DNA of 64,000 bases from Exophiala sp. HKRS030 (GCA_023897205.1 JAHWDD010000001.1:1240001-1304000), one strand, 5' to 3'. Positions 13,201-24,050 are shown, counted from the first letter of the stretch. The notes: generated from the letters alone by a model not told the origin. Made by a program: numbers and translations.

Positions 13201-14816
13201 GCAACGGCACGTCCTACGTTTTCACACTCGACGCTGTCAACAGAGACACCGAAGGGTATGTTGACTTTGAGAAGATGCAAGGTCTTGAAGGTGTGGCAAT
13301 GACAAATGTAGTGTCCAATCTTGATGAGGTCAACGACGGTGGAAAGAAGAAACTGAAGTCCATGATCACGCACAACGATGGTGCAGAGTGGACACTACTC
13401 CCACCGCCCAAGAAGGACGCCCTAGGGAATGACTACAAATGTGTCAAGGCAGACAACAAAGCCACTGACAAGTGCTCATTACATATCCACAGCTACACCG
13501 AACGATCGGACAAGTCTGCAACTTTCTCCAGCCCTAGTGCAGTTGGTTTGATGATGGCTGTGGGCAACGTTGGAGATCGGCTGCTGAGGAAAGACGATGA
13601 GAAGACCGACACATTCATCACGCGCGATGCTGGCATTACATGGTCTTCTGTGATGAAGGGAAGCTACATGTGGGAATATGGTGATCAAGGTAGTATCATC
13701 GTCATTGTCAAGGAATCTCAACCGACGAAGAGTCTTTACTACACTTTGGACGAGGGCCAGTCGTGGAAAGAGTTTGAATTTTCACCCAACGTCGAGATGC
13801 AAATTGACGCCATCACCACCGTTCCATCGGACAATTCTCTCAACTTCCTCCTCTGGGGTCGCGAGGTCGGCAGCAATGCCAAGCGAGGTATCTTCACGGT
13901 TGCCGTGGATTTCAGTGGCCTCAAGGAACGCCAGAGACCTTGTGAGCTCGATGAGCAGAAGCCCGAGAACGAGGACTACAGTCTTTGGGAGCCAAAGCAC
14001 CCCATGCAAGATTCCAACTGCCTTTTTGGTCATGTGGCTCAATACCACCGCAAGCGTACAGATGCGCAGTGCTATAACGGCAAGATGATCACCCACATCC
14101 ACAACATCGCTCAAAACTGTAGCTGTACGCGACAAGATTTCGAGTGCGACTACAACTTCCAGCCCAAAGCGGACGGAACGTGCGCTCTGGTGCCGGGCTT
14201 CGATCCACCTGACCATGCAGAAAATTGCCGCAAGAACCCGGATCAGGTCGAGTTTTGGTATCCCACCGGTTACAGACGAATTCCTCTTACGACGTGTCAA
14301 GGCGGACAAGAACTAGATAAGGTCGAGAGCAAACCTTGCAAGGGCCACGAAGAAGAGTACAAGAAGAAGCATGGTATCGGTGGGGCTGCTCTCTTCTTCG
14401 CCATCACCGTCCCGCTTGCAGCGGCGGCAGGAATTGGTTACTGGGTGTATACGAAATGGACAGCCGGCTTCGGCGGCTTTGGCCAAATCAGACTGGGTGA
14501 AAGTATGGCCGCCTCGACCGCACCGGGCGAGTCGCCTTGGATCAGCGTCCCTGTGGCCATTGTGTCGGGGATAGTGGCCGTGGTCAAGGCGACGCCTTTG
14601 CTCGTCATAAGTATCTGGAGAAGTGCAAAGGGATACATGCCAGTCGGTGGTGGCGGCGGCGGCGGACGATTTGGACTCGGGCGAGGTGCCAGTGCCGGAT
14701 ACGGCGCGCCGTACCGGTCGAGGGATGCGTTCGCTCGACGTGGGCAGGACTACTCTCAGGTGGTGGAGGATGACGAATTACTCGGGGATGGACTGGACGA
14801 TGAAGAAGATGTCTAG
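10299..14816 (+). CDS. vps10: Vacuolar protein sorting receptor Vps10 (sortilin family)
   Basis: A single uninterrupted exon encodes 1505 aa, a normal length for fungal Vps10. Residues 1-30 form a signal peptide ending SSQPAQAKK. Two tandem Vps10 beta-propeller domains follow, each with Asp-box-like repeats (WRSADAGETWKEV, YVSDDAGVTWYKG, FLTHDHGRTWERI, ITRDAGITWSSV). Each ends in a cysteine-rich module (CKCTMADFECDYNF and CSCTRQDFECDYNF). A membrane segment near residue 1360 (GGAALFFAITVPLAAAAGIG) leads into a cytosolic tail with a glycine run and an acidic end. The family is a Golgi-to-endosome receptor that carries carboxypeptidase Y and other vacuolar hydrolases and is retrieved by retromer. 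The start ATG at 10299 gives the expected signal peptide. No intron is needed. Confidence 0.96.
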   Translation: MILRSFCRRAVASSLALLLVLSSSQPAQAKKDGPTISSTKFEHALENVFYFDDSDIILAQDRDANTIWRSADAGETWKEVKGGGQSGNAWDLVSHPWDNQRAYILGLGSEHWITTDQGETWREFNTNGASLALFRPSPLSFHGQDAKRVIWNGEQCAGLSCSEVALVTEDDFKTVKKMSSQTRGCQWALGTPEFAEDVAVELQNRVFCIVEGLYSPWPKDNRLLVSDTFFDEDEIEPALDHGRAVTGIISMASVKGFLVAAAKSAGTDELALYVTKDGSQWHRAEFGQHRINEDAYTILESTNYSMQVDVLDSRPANPIGYLFTSNSNGTYFTRNIDHTNRNIYGRVDFEKVSNIQGIVLVNVVENFKEVQNSILVEKNIYSQISFDDGRTFQDLKVKDKRLNLHSVTDAKQGGRVFSSPAPGIVMGVGNTGKFLKPYNDGDLYVSDDAGVTWYKGLDGAHLYEFGNQGAVIVAVDDEDATSHIRYSLDHGKTWKKADLGEKVRVKFLTTLSDSTTLKFSLLGSKGSGSKTEWLIFKIDFDGLHERTCKESDFERWPARVDEDGKPTCVMGHKQFYRRRKAEAECFVDEEFKDPVPEFEPCKCTMADFECDYNFLRDADDRTKCLPAAPIPVPKGECKGDKDTFKGPSGWRLIPGNECIHDGGEQLDKEVERPCSDTSKKPASGDIEIEKTNFDADRFSEWYYLERADKATGSDETLIMRTSEQHIFLTHDHGRTWERILKGEPITAIAPNPNHHDVVFFLTGSKTVHYTIDRGDRFDKFEAPERPSTLRLPTLRFHPEYKDWLLWSGSVGKDDHTNIFFSKDRGDNWETMVRYARKCEFITRESRPDSDQLIYCEQYQDEDPEKALMLLSSENFFGKSEVHFPDILDFATMSEFIIVAAKTEDSQGLKVDASVDGHTFAPAEFPKNFQVAHQQAYTVLDSSTHAVFLHVTVNALPDREYGAIIKSNSNGTSYVFTLDAVNRDTEGYVDFEKMQGLEGVAMTNVVSNLDEVNDGGKKKLKSMITHNDGAEWTLLPPPKKDALGNDYKCVKADNKATDKCSLHIHSYTERSDKSATFSSPSAVGLMMAVGNVGDRLLRKDDEKTDTFITRDAGITWSSVMKGSYMWEYGDQGSIIVIVKESQPTKSLYYTLDEGQSWKEFEFSPNVEMQIDAITTVPSDNSLNFLLWGREVGSNAKRGIFTVAVDFSGLKERQRPCELDEQKPENEDYSLWEPKHPMQDSNCLFGHVAQYHRKRTDAQCYNGKMITHIHNIAQNCSCTRQDFECDYNFQPKADGTCALVPGFDPPDHAENCRKNPDQVEFWYPTGYRRIPLTTCQGGQELDKVESKPCKGHEEEYKKKHGIGGAALFFAITVPLAAAAGIGYWVYTKWTAGFGGFGQIRLGESMAASTAPGESPWISVPVAIVSGIVAVVKATPLLVISIWRSAKGYMPVGGGGGGGRFGLGRGASAGYGAPYRSRDAFARRGQDYSQVVEDDELLGDGLDDEEDV

Positions 14817-15737
14817 GAATTTTTGGGGGGGACGACGACGTCGTTGTGGAGGAAGAGACACTTTCTTGCTCCTGTAACTGTGCTCTATTGTGAGAATACG
14901 AAAGTGAAGGCTTCTTTCCTTACCCTACCTTGTAAGAGCTCTTTTGCTCCCTTTCACAGGATTGACAGTTAGAGCAACTATGAGGAAATAGACCACGGAG
15001 AGAGCCAGAGAGAGTGAGGGCGCGTTGGGTTGGGCCAAGACAAAGCCTTTGTATGAAAAGTGTATATGATAGGAAAACCCACTTTTTGTTCTGGGGGGTT
15101 TCTAGGGAGAACAATTCATGCCACCCCGAAGGAACGATGAGGTTCGACAACTGTACCACAAGGTAAGTGGAAAAACCAATGTGTATGTATACAAGGGGAT
15201 AGTAGACGGCTATAATATTCCGTACAGATGTAGGTACTCTTTTTTTTCCCCCTTCTCCTCGGTGAACATCTTTCGAGGAAACGATGGTGTGTCAAAGAGA
15301 ATAGACGTCTATGGAGTAGGTAGCGACGAGAAGAGGCATATAAAGAGCTAGCCAAAAAGTTGAAAGCGAGGGAGCCGAGATTACATCACAGTCAGGAGAG
15401 GCGAGGGAGAGAGAAAGGAGGGGCGGCGGGCTTTGGTTTCCACGAGGATCGCAAGTAGACGTTGGTCGATTCAGAGGTGGTGTTCCGGGACAACGACGAC
15501 ATAACATACTCTCTTGTCACAGCCAGAAATGATCAATGCTGACTCGGGTAGTTGTGACTCTTTTTTCCGAGATGGTGCATAGATATAAAACTGATTGTAT
15601 TTGAGGAGGACTCCTTTCGCTATGGGACAATTTTCCCGATCATTTTCCCCAAAGTCGTCTCAGTCTCGTCGACCTCCTCCCCCCTCCCCCCTCCCATCCA
15701 ACTCATCACTCCCCACGATCGTCCTCGGATTCCAAAC

Positions 15738-15739
<2 letters not shown>

Positions 15740-15800
<61 letters not shown>
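15740..15800. repeat. (CA)30 microsatellite
   Basis: Uninterrupted CA dinucleotide tract of about 61 bp; any reading frame through it gives only TH or HT repeats. Confidence 0.98.
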
Positions 15801-15803
<3 letters not shown>

Positions 15804-16107
15804 AGACAAAGTGTCCACCTGATAAGACCTATCCTCTTGTCGAGAGAAAGAGGGAGGTTTGTGTTGTTTTGTTTCCATGCTTCCCTTCAAAACCTCTTCC
15901 ATTTCACCGGCTCTTCGAAAGAACGAATGACATGTCTCTGTTTGAAACTCGGACTTTTCGGTGACATTTTGGGGTGTGGCCTCGTGAGTCGTTGGGGGAT
16001 GTTCGGTAGTAAAGTGAGGAGGTGTGTGGTTGGGTTGGGACGAAAGGTGATGTGACCTTGACTGGAAAAAAAAGGGGGGGAACAAAAAAGGTACAGCACC
16101 CTTTTTT

Positions 16108-16130
16108 GGGGGGGCGGGGGGGGGGGGGGG
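16108..16130. repeat. G7-C-G15 homopolymer tract
   Basis: Guanine run interrupted once by C, 20 bp downstream of the CsbD-like stop codon. It could form a quadruplex and is a place where sequence length is unreliable. Confidence 0.95.
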
Positions 16131-16149
16131 AGTTGAAGTCGTGTTGATT

Positions 16150-16323
16150 TTATTTGGCAAAGGCCTCGTTGACCTGCTTGACGGCCTCGTCCTTTGAGAT
16201 GGAGTACTTCTCGGCCACCTTGTCGGCGAGGGCGTCCTTGTTACCGGCGACGGAAGCAAAGTCTTCTGGGGTGAGCTTGTCAAAGGTAGCTCTGAGCTTT
16301 TGCTTGGTAGCCTCGTCAGCCAT
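16150..16323 (-). CDS. Small CsbD-like stress protein
   Basis: A 57-aa single-exon protein that starts MADEATKQKLRATFDKL and ends VKQVNEAFAK. The core KLTPEDFASVAGNKDALADK followed by VAEKYSISKDEAVKQV matches the shape of the CsbD family of bacterial general-stress proteins (a K-L-T/D-x-D-x-x-x-x-x-G-N block, then a Y-x-x-x-x-x-E-A-x-x-Q-V helix). Fungal members exist and one has been described as a cruciform-DNA-binding protein, but the function is not firmly known. The ATG at 16323 is used because sequence upstream in the same frame lacks an ATG and is low-complexity. Its C/T- and GT-rich upstream region suggests a strong, stress-type promoter, which is inference only. Confidence 0.75.
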   Translation of the reverse strand: MADEATKQKLRATFDKLTPEDFASVAGNKDALADKVAEKYSISKDEAVKQVNEAFAK

Positions 16324-16587
16324 TTTTTTTTGGTTCTGTTGTGTTGGTAGGTGAAGGGTGATGTGTGTGTGTGTCGAAAAAGAATTGGAGTTGGAGTCAA
16401 GACGGGTAAAAAAGTCTGGCAAGTTGGGTTATTGTGTGTTTTTGTGTACGGGAAGAGAAGAGAGAGGGAGAAAGAAAGGGTTGTGAAATGGAAAATCGAA
16501 AGACGGTCATGTTTATATATACACAGAAAGAAACCATCTTGTTACGTGGCTATTTACATTTTTGCCCCTCCTTTCCTCCCTTGCTTT

Positions 16588-16645
16588 GCCTTGTCCGTTT
16601 CGTTTCGTTTCGTTTTCCCTCCTCCTCCTCCTCCTCCTCCTCCTC
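16588..16645. repeat. (CGTTT)n and (TCC)n simple repeats
   Basis: Four CGTTT-type units followed by about nine TCC units in a pyrimidine-rich stretch upstream of the CsbD-like gene. Confidence 0.85.
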
Positions 16646-17657
16646 CCCCCTCGTTCGAACCCAAGAACGCAATCTTACCCCTCTACGACTTGCAGTAAAT
16701 GACTGAACCACTCTTACCCGAGTAAACAAAACCAGTACCCACCCAGGGCGCCCCTCATTTTCTTGGAATTTCTTCGTCGGTAACGATACGGTCCTGTTAC
16801 AATCAAGTCAGGTAGGTGGTTCTATGTAAGGTATGTGCCTCGGAGGGTCATCGAGTGAACTGTCCCTGCGACCTGCTGAGTTGGGTCGTACTAAAATCAC
16901 CCTAGACAAAGTGACTACTGCATGTGCTATATTCTGCATATCGTGTACATAGGTCCCCCCTTCCAACTTGGGAGATGACGGGTGGTTTTTAGGGGGGAGG
17001 GGGGTGTTCATCTCTGTGACGACACGACATTTTTTGACACAAAGAAGAAAATGGGTGATATCGAGTGACGGGGCAGTGTGATTGTAAGTGCTGTCGGGCT
17101 CACGAACTCTATGAAATAAAGATTGAGAAGCACCATCAAAATCCAATCAAATAAACCCCCCTTCAGTGCCTCACCGAATTCTTCTTTTTTTTTGTTGTTG
17201 TTGTTTCCATTTATTCCGCACCCACCACCCACCACCGCACGGGACTGTCACCGAATAGAAAGGTAGAAAAAAAGGTGTGAACGGTAAAGTGACGGCCCGC
17301 TGCTGGATCAGAAGTAAAGGCGCCCGTGCCGTGTGGTGGTGGTGTGGTGTATGTACGTGCGCGGACGGGACACTTTTTGGGGGCTTCTTCTTTTAGTGTC
17401 TTGCTGTACAAAAAGGTAACAAGTGGTTCGAAGGAAATCGAAACAGAATCACAGAAAATGGTGATGGTGGCGCATTTTAGGAAACTCCCTTGACCCACGG
17501 GACTTGTACGATACGAGGATCATTGGTGATTGATGATTCACACAATCTGGCGGTGAAGGGAAAATACCACTACCAACTAACTAAACCATTCTATCCTATT
17601 CCCAACCGAACAGAAGGGGAGATGGGGACTCGATGGCGACAATGGGCGGTGGGCGAT

Positions 17658-17719
17658 GAGAGAAAGAGAGAGAGTGTGTGTGAGAGAGTGAGAGTGAGAG
17701 AGAGAGAGAGAGAGAGAGA
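17658..17719. repeat. GA-rich microsatellite
   Basis: GAGA tract interrupted by GTGTGT, ending in about ten perfect GA units. Confidence 0.9.
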
Positions 17720-18936
17720 TGCTGGAAGCGAGTTTTGTTCGTCACAATGACTTGTAGACAACAGACGGCGAGGCATATAATAAGACAAGGATGTAGAGAC
17801 TGTTTAATTGTTATTTTTACTTGTCGTTCATACCCCCTCGATCCAACCCCTCGGGGCATGTGCTGGTGGTACAATATGCCTGATTTATTACATACAGTGG
17901 GTGATCCCCATCATCTGTCAATGATCCAAGGTAGATCATGATCCAAGGAAGGGTGTTTACGGGCACCATCGACCCTTGATTTTCTTGAGCCTCCTACAAT
18001 ACTACTCGTAAAGGTCAGACGCCACTGTACAGTTTGGTGGGGACCTGAGCCATGTTTATCACCCGTCACCGTCACTTCCTCTTGTCCATTCCAAATGGTC
18101 AGATTTAATCAAACACTTTTCTTTCATCATCTCTTCTCATGGAGATGTACTACCGAGTAGTGTACAGACCCAAAAAATTCTTGCACGGCGGACAAAGACT
18201 GAGTCAACGACAACGCAGTATTAAATCCTTGAAGTCTCCAAACGTCCATCCAGACCCGTCCATGCATCCCAAAAAGAGAAAAAACCGGTGAACACAAATG
18301 TATTGCTAAGAAATCCTTCGAATCGGCCCCCTTGGGTACTCCGTACCTTGGCCAAGTCATGATAGAGAAGGCTTTACGCTGGCCAACACCCGGCACATGA
18401 ACTAGGCATTTCGGGTACAGTACTAACTAACTCATGCATGTTCGGGAACGACGGTCTCCGAAATCACTATTTGGGCACCCGTTTTCTTTTTTTTTCCGTT
18501 TTTGTTTTTGAAAATCCTTTGAACCTCGTCTTCTCAATTCGTCATGCTTTACCGAAGGAGCGAAGGAATAACGACCTGCATTGGTGGTCTTGTTTTGACT
18601 TGGCTTTGCGCGAGTGTAATGTGGCCATAATATGGGGACCACGGGAGGATACCATATCATTTTAGAGAGTACAACGCACAACGTGCCATTGCCATTGCCA
18701 GCGTGGCAGGATTCTGTCTGTCTGTCTGTCTACCTACCTACAATAGGCACCAAGTGGGAGTCAAGTGGCGGTCTGTTATGATGGGTTTGCAATTTGATCG
18801 ATCGATCTTTTCCGTGGTTCCAAATACATTTCATCCAATTCCCGAGCCTCATTGTGTGTCCTTGCATCAACCATGATTCCATCTATTCCGCAGTATCAAC
18901 AATCACACCGCGTCATGCTCATGTCCCGATTCCTGT

Positions 18937-19757
18937 CTAAGCCTTGGTCGCATTCTTGTCACTGGCAAGGACAAAGTTGATCTTGTAAAAGACGTGCGAG
19001 TGGACGAGGATGGCCCTGGTCCTCGCGACCCACGGTTGAGCGTGACGGAACGCGTCAAAGAGCTCGTCCTTGATGTCCGCGTCGTCCCGTTCCATCCTGT
19101 CCACCTCCTCCTTGACTTCCTCGAGGTGAGCCGAGATTTGATCGAGCTGGTCGAGGGTGATGATGGTGGCCGTGTTCTGACCGATGAGGAAGTCGGGTTG
19201 GAAAGTGTGGTGCTTGCGTGAATTGATGGCGTGTTGGTAAGCTTGCAGTCCGGCCTGCACCTTTCCGACCAGATCCATCTCGGCGATCAGAGCGTCCAGG
19301 AACGCCCCCTTGGTCTTTGGTGGTGCCTCCGGTTCGTCAAAGGATCCGGTGAAGCCGAATGCACAGTCAAACGCGAATCGACGCTTGTACGCCGGTGGAA
19401 GCTCCTTCGTGATTTCTTTCGCATTGTCAATGGTCTCCGACTCAAGGTAGTTGGACAACTTGTGATCGAGGGTTTTGTTCAACTTCAGGGTGCCATCGTT
19501 CACTTCAGTGCCCGTCGGCTCAAATTGGGTCAGGGCGAGATCGGTGAGGGAGGACAGAGGAGTACTGGATCCAGACGGATCGGTGTTGGTCGTGAAGCTT
19601 TCATTGGGCGAAGTACTCGCTGATGTTGCCTACAAGATATCGTCAGTGATGCGACACACATCAACGGGAGACAAAACGAAGGGCAAGGTACCTCAGATGA
19701 TGCCTCAAAGAGGTTTGACATCTTGTCCGTAGTGTTTGGAGTGTCCTTGGTGGCCAT
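18937..19757 (-). CDS. Uncharacterised protein, 252 aa
   Basis: Exon 1 (19692-19757) encodes MATKDTPNTTDKMSNLFEAS and is joined across a 62-bp intron (GTACCT...TTGTAG) to exon 2 (18937-19629). The first 75 residues are polar and Ser/Thr-rich. After that comes a mostly helical region with KELPPAYKRRFAFDCAFGF, a helix containing DQLDQISAHLEEVKEEVDRM that could be a short coiled coil, and a C-terminus with VARTRAILVHSHVFYKINFV. There is no signal peptide, membrane segment or recognised domain. I do not recognise the family. The even codon use, clean splice and long frame make it a credible gene. Confidence 0.65.
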
Positions 19758-21686
19758 TTCGGATGGTGTAGTGAAGTAGCTGGCTAAAGATGACAGGGGA
19801 AGCAGGAGATGGTCGGTGTCCAAGTTTCGACCTGAATGATGCCAGTATCTGGACGACGGGGAACGCGCGGGGAGATCGCAATCAGCGACGAGGTGGTAGA
19901 TGGTGGAAGAAGCTGGTGAATGGATGAAGGCTGTGATGGGAGAGCAGCAGCAGAAAACGAAAAAGCAATGGGCTTGTAGAAAATCATCAAGAAGTCGGTC
20001 TGAAAATCAACCCAGCAGCACAAATTCACAGCTTGTCCAGCTTCCCATCGACCAGCCTTGTGGCCTTCGTCATTATCACTGCCGGCTTCGTAGTTTTTTT
20101 GCTGCTCTTGCATATTCATTCACCACTCGCTTTCAATGTGTCGTGTCTTTGTCCTCAGTAGGGTGAACGATGGCCATGTTTGCCTCCTCGTGCCCTGGTC
20201 GCTCGCCGACCATACGGTTCGCATTGCTTGCTAGCTGGGCCTTTCGATCCAAGACGCCTGGTTCTGGGAAAATCCCTTTGACGGCGAGTATATGTCCAAG
20301 GGGCCATCTTTCAAAACTGGAACCTCTGTCCATGTTCCCCTTCCACCGAGTAGTTACGACTATACCGACACATCTCAGTCCTTCTCTAGGATATATTTTC
20401 TTTGACAATCATACAATGGCAGTATGTGCTCAGCCTTTGTGATGACAAAGGCGGCCTTTCTTTCACCCTGGTCGCTGCTGTTGTTGAGGCCGAAGGATCT
20501 TCACAACAATGCAACATCCGATGTTTAGCCGGCCGACGACCATCTTTCTTGCTTCAACATTCTCGGACAGACATGCAACTCAAATCTTGTCCCATCGGGA
20601 AAGAATATATAAAAAATAACTGTTCCGAACCCAGTGGTGACGTGGAGCTGCTGGTCATGGTGCCAAGGGACTCAGGTACAATGCCAGCTAGACTTTCCTC
20701 GTGGCTGTGGTTCGAAAAGATTCGAGACGATCCCACGCACTGGTCTGATGCCCTCAGATGTGACAAGTGAACCTACCTGGCTTTATCAAAGATACGCTGC
20801 ACGGCGATTGTGAAATGGATCCTGGGTGCTCCTGGTCCAAGTCCTTCCTTCTGACTGCCAGTGTATAGTGGTGGTTTGACGAGACACATTCATGCGTTAT
20901 CGTCCGAAGAAGAAGTCGTGGAGAAGATCGAGACAATGGAGGCTGTGAGACCCTTCTATCCAGGTCATTGTTCTTGTTACTGCAGTATGATGTGTCATAC
21001 AATACCTTGTCGTCCCAAGTCAAGCAGGAGGAGGTGACGAGGGAGAATGAGGGAGCAGACAGGAGGGCGCCCGCACCGAAGGAGGAGGATGAAGGTGAGA
21101 AAGATGACTGAATCGTGAAGCAACAGATCTTCTCGTCCGAAGACAGTCTTGCAACAACATCGACTCAAAACAGAAAGGTATTTGTCAATCAATGTGGCCC
21201 CGAGGCTGCGATTGTCTTGTGAATGGGAGATATTGGCTTCTCACACTGATGCAAAGGTATCAACACTTGCCCTATTCATGGCTCGGCGAATTTGGTTGTT
21301 AATTCTCTTCCACGCAAGACCAGCAAAAAAAGGATTTGCTTTTGTCCCTCTCTCATCTTCCACACACTTCATTTCCCTCCTCTATCATTGACAAGTCCTC
21401 CATCTCTTTCATCATCATACTCATCGTGATTGAGAGGGTTTTCTCTTTGATTTCATCCCCCTCTATCTCTATCTCCACGGCTATCCTATTGTACTATCGA
21501 TAGAAGTGCCCAAGTCCTTCGCTTTTCGAAGCAAACCAACCATCCATCAGTTCTTGACATTGAATTGACACCTCATAATCAAATCCCACAAACTCACTTC
21601 CCTCCTGCGGAGGAAAACCACCTCTCTCACGTCTATCTCGTCCTCCAAGACCTCTATCTCCTTCCTCTATCAAGATACCCGACAGT
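19758..21686. other. Intergenic, two divergent promoters
   Basis: Lies between the divergent starts at 19757 (-) and 21687 (+). No coding frame is convincing. The right 300 bp are very CT-rich, as in fungal 5' leaders. Confidence 0.5.
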
Positions 21687-24050
21687 ATGGCATCTGAATC
21701 AAAGAGCAATCCTTTCGAGATGCCGGACTCGTCGCCGCCAGAAACTTCTGTCAGCAACATGTCATCTGCTCAAGAGAATGAATTGGCAAGCACTGCTGCC
21801 CATACCACTGGACCATCTGATCTAGAGAAAAAACGTTCCGAGGCTCCAGGTCCATCATCGATAGGCATTGGTGCCCTCGACATGGCACCTGACCATGAGG
21901 AGACATCGAGGGACGGCGATGCTAAAAACGTGGTATCTGACCAAGAGAATGCCCCCTTGGAGACTTCTGACCCGTCATCAGTTCACACTGCCAACAGTAT
22001 GGTATCTGAACGAATGGAGACATTGACAGAACCCATTGGTGATGGCATGGCATCTGATTCTGTGAATTCATTGGCAGGATCTACTGTTCACAACATGACA
22101 TCTGACCAAGAGAACACTTCGATAGCATTGGATATCGGCAGCATGGTATCTCCCCACCGTACCAATCATCAGGACACTCAATATGCTCATGATTTCTCTC
22201 ATGCTCCCAGAGATCCAGGATTGCATCCACAGACTGTCGTACTCACTCGGCTAGACACCATGTCTCGAGAAGTCGCGCAAGATTTGATCGACTTTGCTAC
22301 TGGAGAGACGACTCAGGTGCGGATCCCAAATCTTCAGGTGACTTATCAAGATCGTCAGAGAGATTTAAGAGATGATATTGGAGCTGTTACTGCTCTAATT
22401 CAAATTGAACGCAACGATACACATGAGATGGCCGCACCAGCTCACAGAATAATTCGCACGAGCCCTGGCTACACAGCATACATTCGAAGATATCTTCAAG
22501 CCCCTATCAACTATAATATGGCACAGAATGTAGACTTTCATGGCTGCGTCTTTTGCTTCGACGAGTCGACGGAAGGTCTTATCTTGCTTCCATGTGAACA
22601 CAGCATCTGCAGAATTTGTCTAAACCACCATATCACCTCTTCCACACGGATCATCAGCCAATTTCCTCCACGATGCTGCTTCCATGCCCTCGATGTCGAG
22701 GCTGTACAAGAGCATCTGGACCCTGATGTTATTGAAGGTTTCAACGCCGTGGTCGAGCAATACTCCGATCGCAGTCAGTTCTTCTGTGCCAATAAGTACT
22801 GCTCTGCTTACATCAACACGCAGAGACTGCAGCAAGCCCAGGGACAGTTTGTCAAGTGTCACGACTGCGGTCAAGACACGTGCAAGGGTTGCAAGCAAGG
22901 TGCTGACCAGCATCACTGCCCGGCACCAAATGAACAGATGTCCGCTGCTGATCGTGAGTTGATCGAACAGCGAGGATATAAACGATGCCCAGCATGTGGC
23001 ACCCTCTGTGAACGGGAAGATGGCTGTCCAAAGATGCCATGTGTGTGTGGCCAGTCTTTCTGTATCTTGTGTGGACGAAAGTGGCCAGTCATTGGCATGT
23101 GCAAGTGCTCGCCAACGCAAACCATGGGTGGTCATCGCGTCCGAGTCAGACGCAATTTCAGACAGCCATACATTGGTAATGCGGCCCGAGTGGCCACCTT
23201 TGCAGACCAACACCTCAGGCTCACGCCTGAAGAGCAAAACCGGCACCGCGTGATGGCGCAAGCAACCAGGGAAGATGCTTCTGGTGGCGACCTTGCACGT
23301 AGCGAGGCACGCTTTTATGCCACCATCAATGTTCCCTCGCCACAACGAGATCGACCGCCTCAGGCCACGGTGCCTGAACAGCCAGCGGCTGAAGCTGGCA
23401 GAGACCTCCGGAGACAATTGCAAGAGTTGCCCCATAGGCTCCAACGACTATGGCAGGGTGACAACTCTCGGGGGCAACGAAACAGTGCCAGGTCTGTACC
23501 AGATGAGCTGCGAGAGGCTGAACGCAACGTTCAATTTTGGGAGGACTTTTTCGGCAATGGGGCCAGAATCGCAGGGAATACACCGCCACGTCGACCAGCA
23601 AGCAATCAGCCCATGGCGAGGGCGCCCAGCGCACGTCCAGTTGTTTCGCCTCCACGTCCTGCGCCAGGACTTTCGGCCAACACCTTCCTCAATGCCTATT
23701 TGAATCCACGCCAGGCTCCAATGCCTCCAGGTGACGACAATATAACGATTACACGACCTGGTACAAGAGAACGGGCAATAAGATCTGAGGGCAGCCCTCC
23801 AGACTCTGCTGCTCTTGCTGCAAGTGATACACGAGATCATGTGCACAGATTTGGCTGGCTACGGTCATTTCGCTCGATTTACCGGCTTAGGGATGGAACC
23901 CCAGGCTACTTTTATGCGAATGGATTGATCGCAACTCGCAGAAGTCACGAAGAACCACCAGCAGCACGCCCTCAGGACTTGGAAGCTGACCAACAATCTC
24001 GAGATCCGCGAGCCAGTATCTTCTCGCGAGCCTTTGACCGGAGACCATAA
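21687..24050 (+). CDS. RBR (RING-in-between-RING) E3 ubiquitin ligase
   Basis: A single exon encodes 787 aa. The catalytic core spans about residues 287-475. RING1 begins CVFCFDESTEGLILLPCEHS and continues CRICLNHH. The IBR carries FFCANKYCSAYI and KCHDCGQDTCKGCKQ. RING2 begins RCPACGTLCEREDGCPKM and continues CVCGQSFCILCGRKW. RING2 includes a cysteine suited to forming the ubiquitin thioester, as known for RBR ligases (HHARI/Parkin type). The N-terminal 160 residues hold degenerate repeats of an M-x-S-D-Q-E-N type. The C-terminal 300 residues are Pro/Arg-rich and probably disordered. There is no membrane segment. The substrate is unknown. The start ATG is the first after a long CT-rich leader. 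Confidence 0.92.
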   Translation: MASESKSNPFEMPDSSPPETSVSNMSSAQENELASTAAHTTGPSDLEKKRSEAPGPSSIGIGALDMAPDHEETSRDGDAKNVVSDQENAPLETSDPSSVHTANSMVSERMETLTEPIGDGMASDSVNSLAGSTVHNMTSDQENTSIALDIGSMVSPHRTNHQDTQYAHDFSHAPRDPGLHPQTVVLTRLDTMSREVAQDLIDFATGETTQVRIPNLQVTYQDRQRDLRDDIGAVTALIQIERNDTHEMAAPAHRIIRTSPGYTAYIRRYLQAPINYNMAQNVDFHGCVFCFDESTEGLILLPCEHSICRICLNHHITSSTRIISQFPPRCCFHALDVEAVQEHLDPDVIEGFNAVVEQYSDRSQFFCANKYCSAYINTQRLQQAQGQFVKCHDCGQDTCKGCKQGADQHHCPAPNEQMSAADRELIEQRGYKRCPACGTLCEREDGCPKMPCVCGQSFCILCGRKWPVIGMCKCSPTQTMGGHRVRVRRNFRQPYIGNAARVATFADQHLRLTPEEQNRHRVMAQATREDASGGDLARSEARFYATINVPSPQRDRPPQATVPEQPAAEAGRDLRRQLQELPHRLQRLWQGDNSRGQRNSARSVPDELREAERNVQFWEDFFGNGARIAGNTPPRRPASNQPMARAPSARPVVSPPRPAPGLSANTFLNAYLNPRQAPMPPGDDNITITRPGTRERAIRSEGSPPDSAALAASDTRDHVHRFGWLRSFRSIYRLRDGTPGYFYANGLIATRRSHEEPPAARPQDLEADQQSRDPRASIFSRAFDRRP

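Larger units (their letters stand above)
14817..16149. other. Intergenic with microsatellites
   Basis: No gene is supported. The interval holds a long (CA)n tract and ends with a G homopolymer just beyond the stop of the CsbD-like gene. Confidence 0.55.
16324..18936. other. Intergenic, repeat-rich
   Basis: No supportable gene in 2.6 kb. It contains a CGTTT run and (TCC)n near 16588-16645, a GA-rich tract at 17658-17719, a GTACTCCGTAC motif at 18336-18346, a (CTGT)n stretch at 18713-18731 and a GATCGATCGATC run near 18796. The first few hundred bp are probably the promoter of the CsbD-like gene. Confidence 0.5.
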
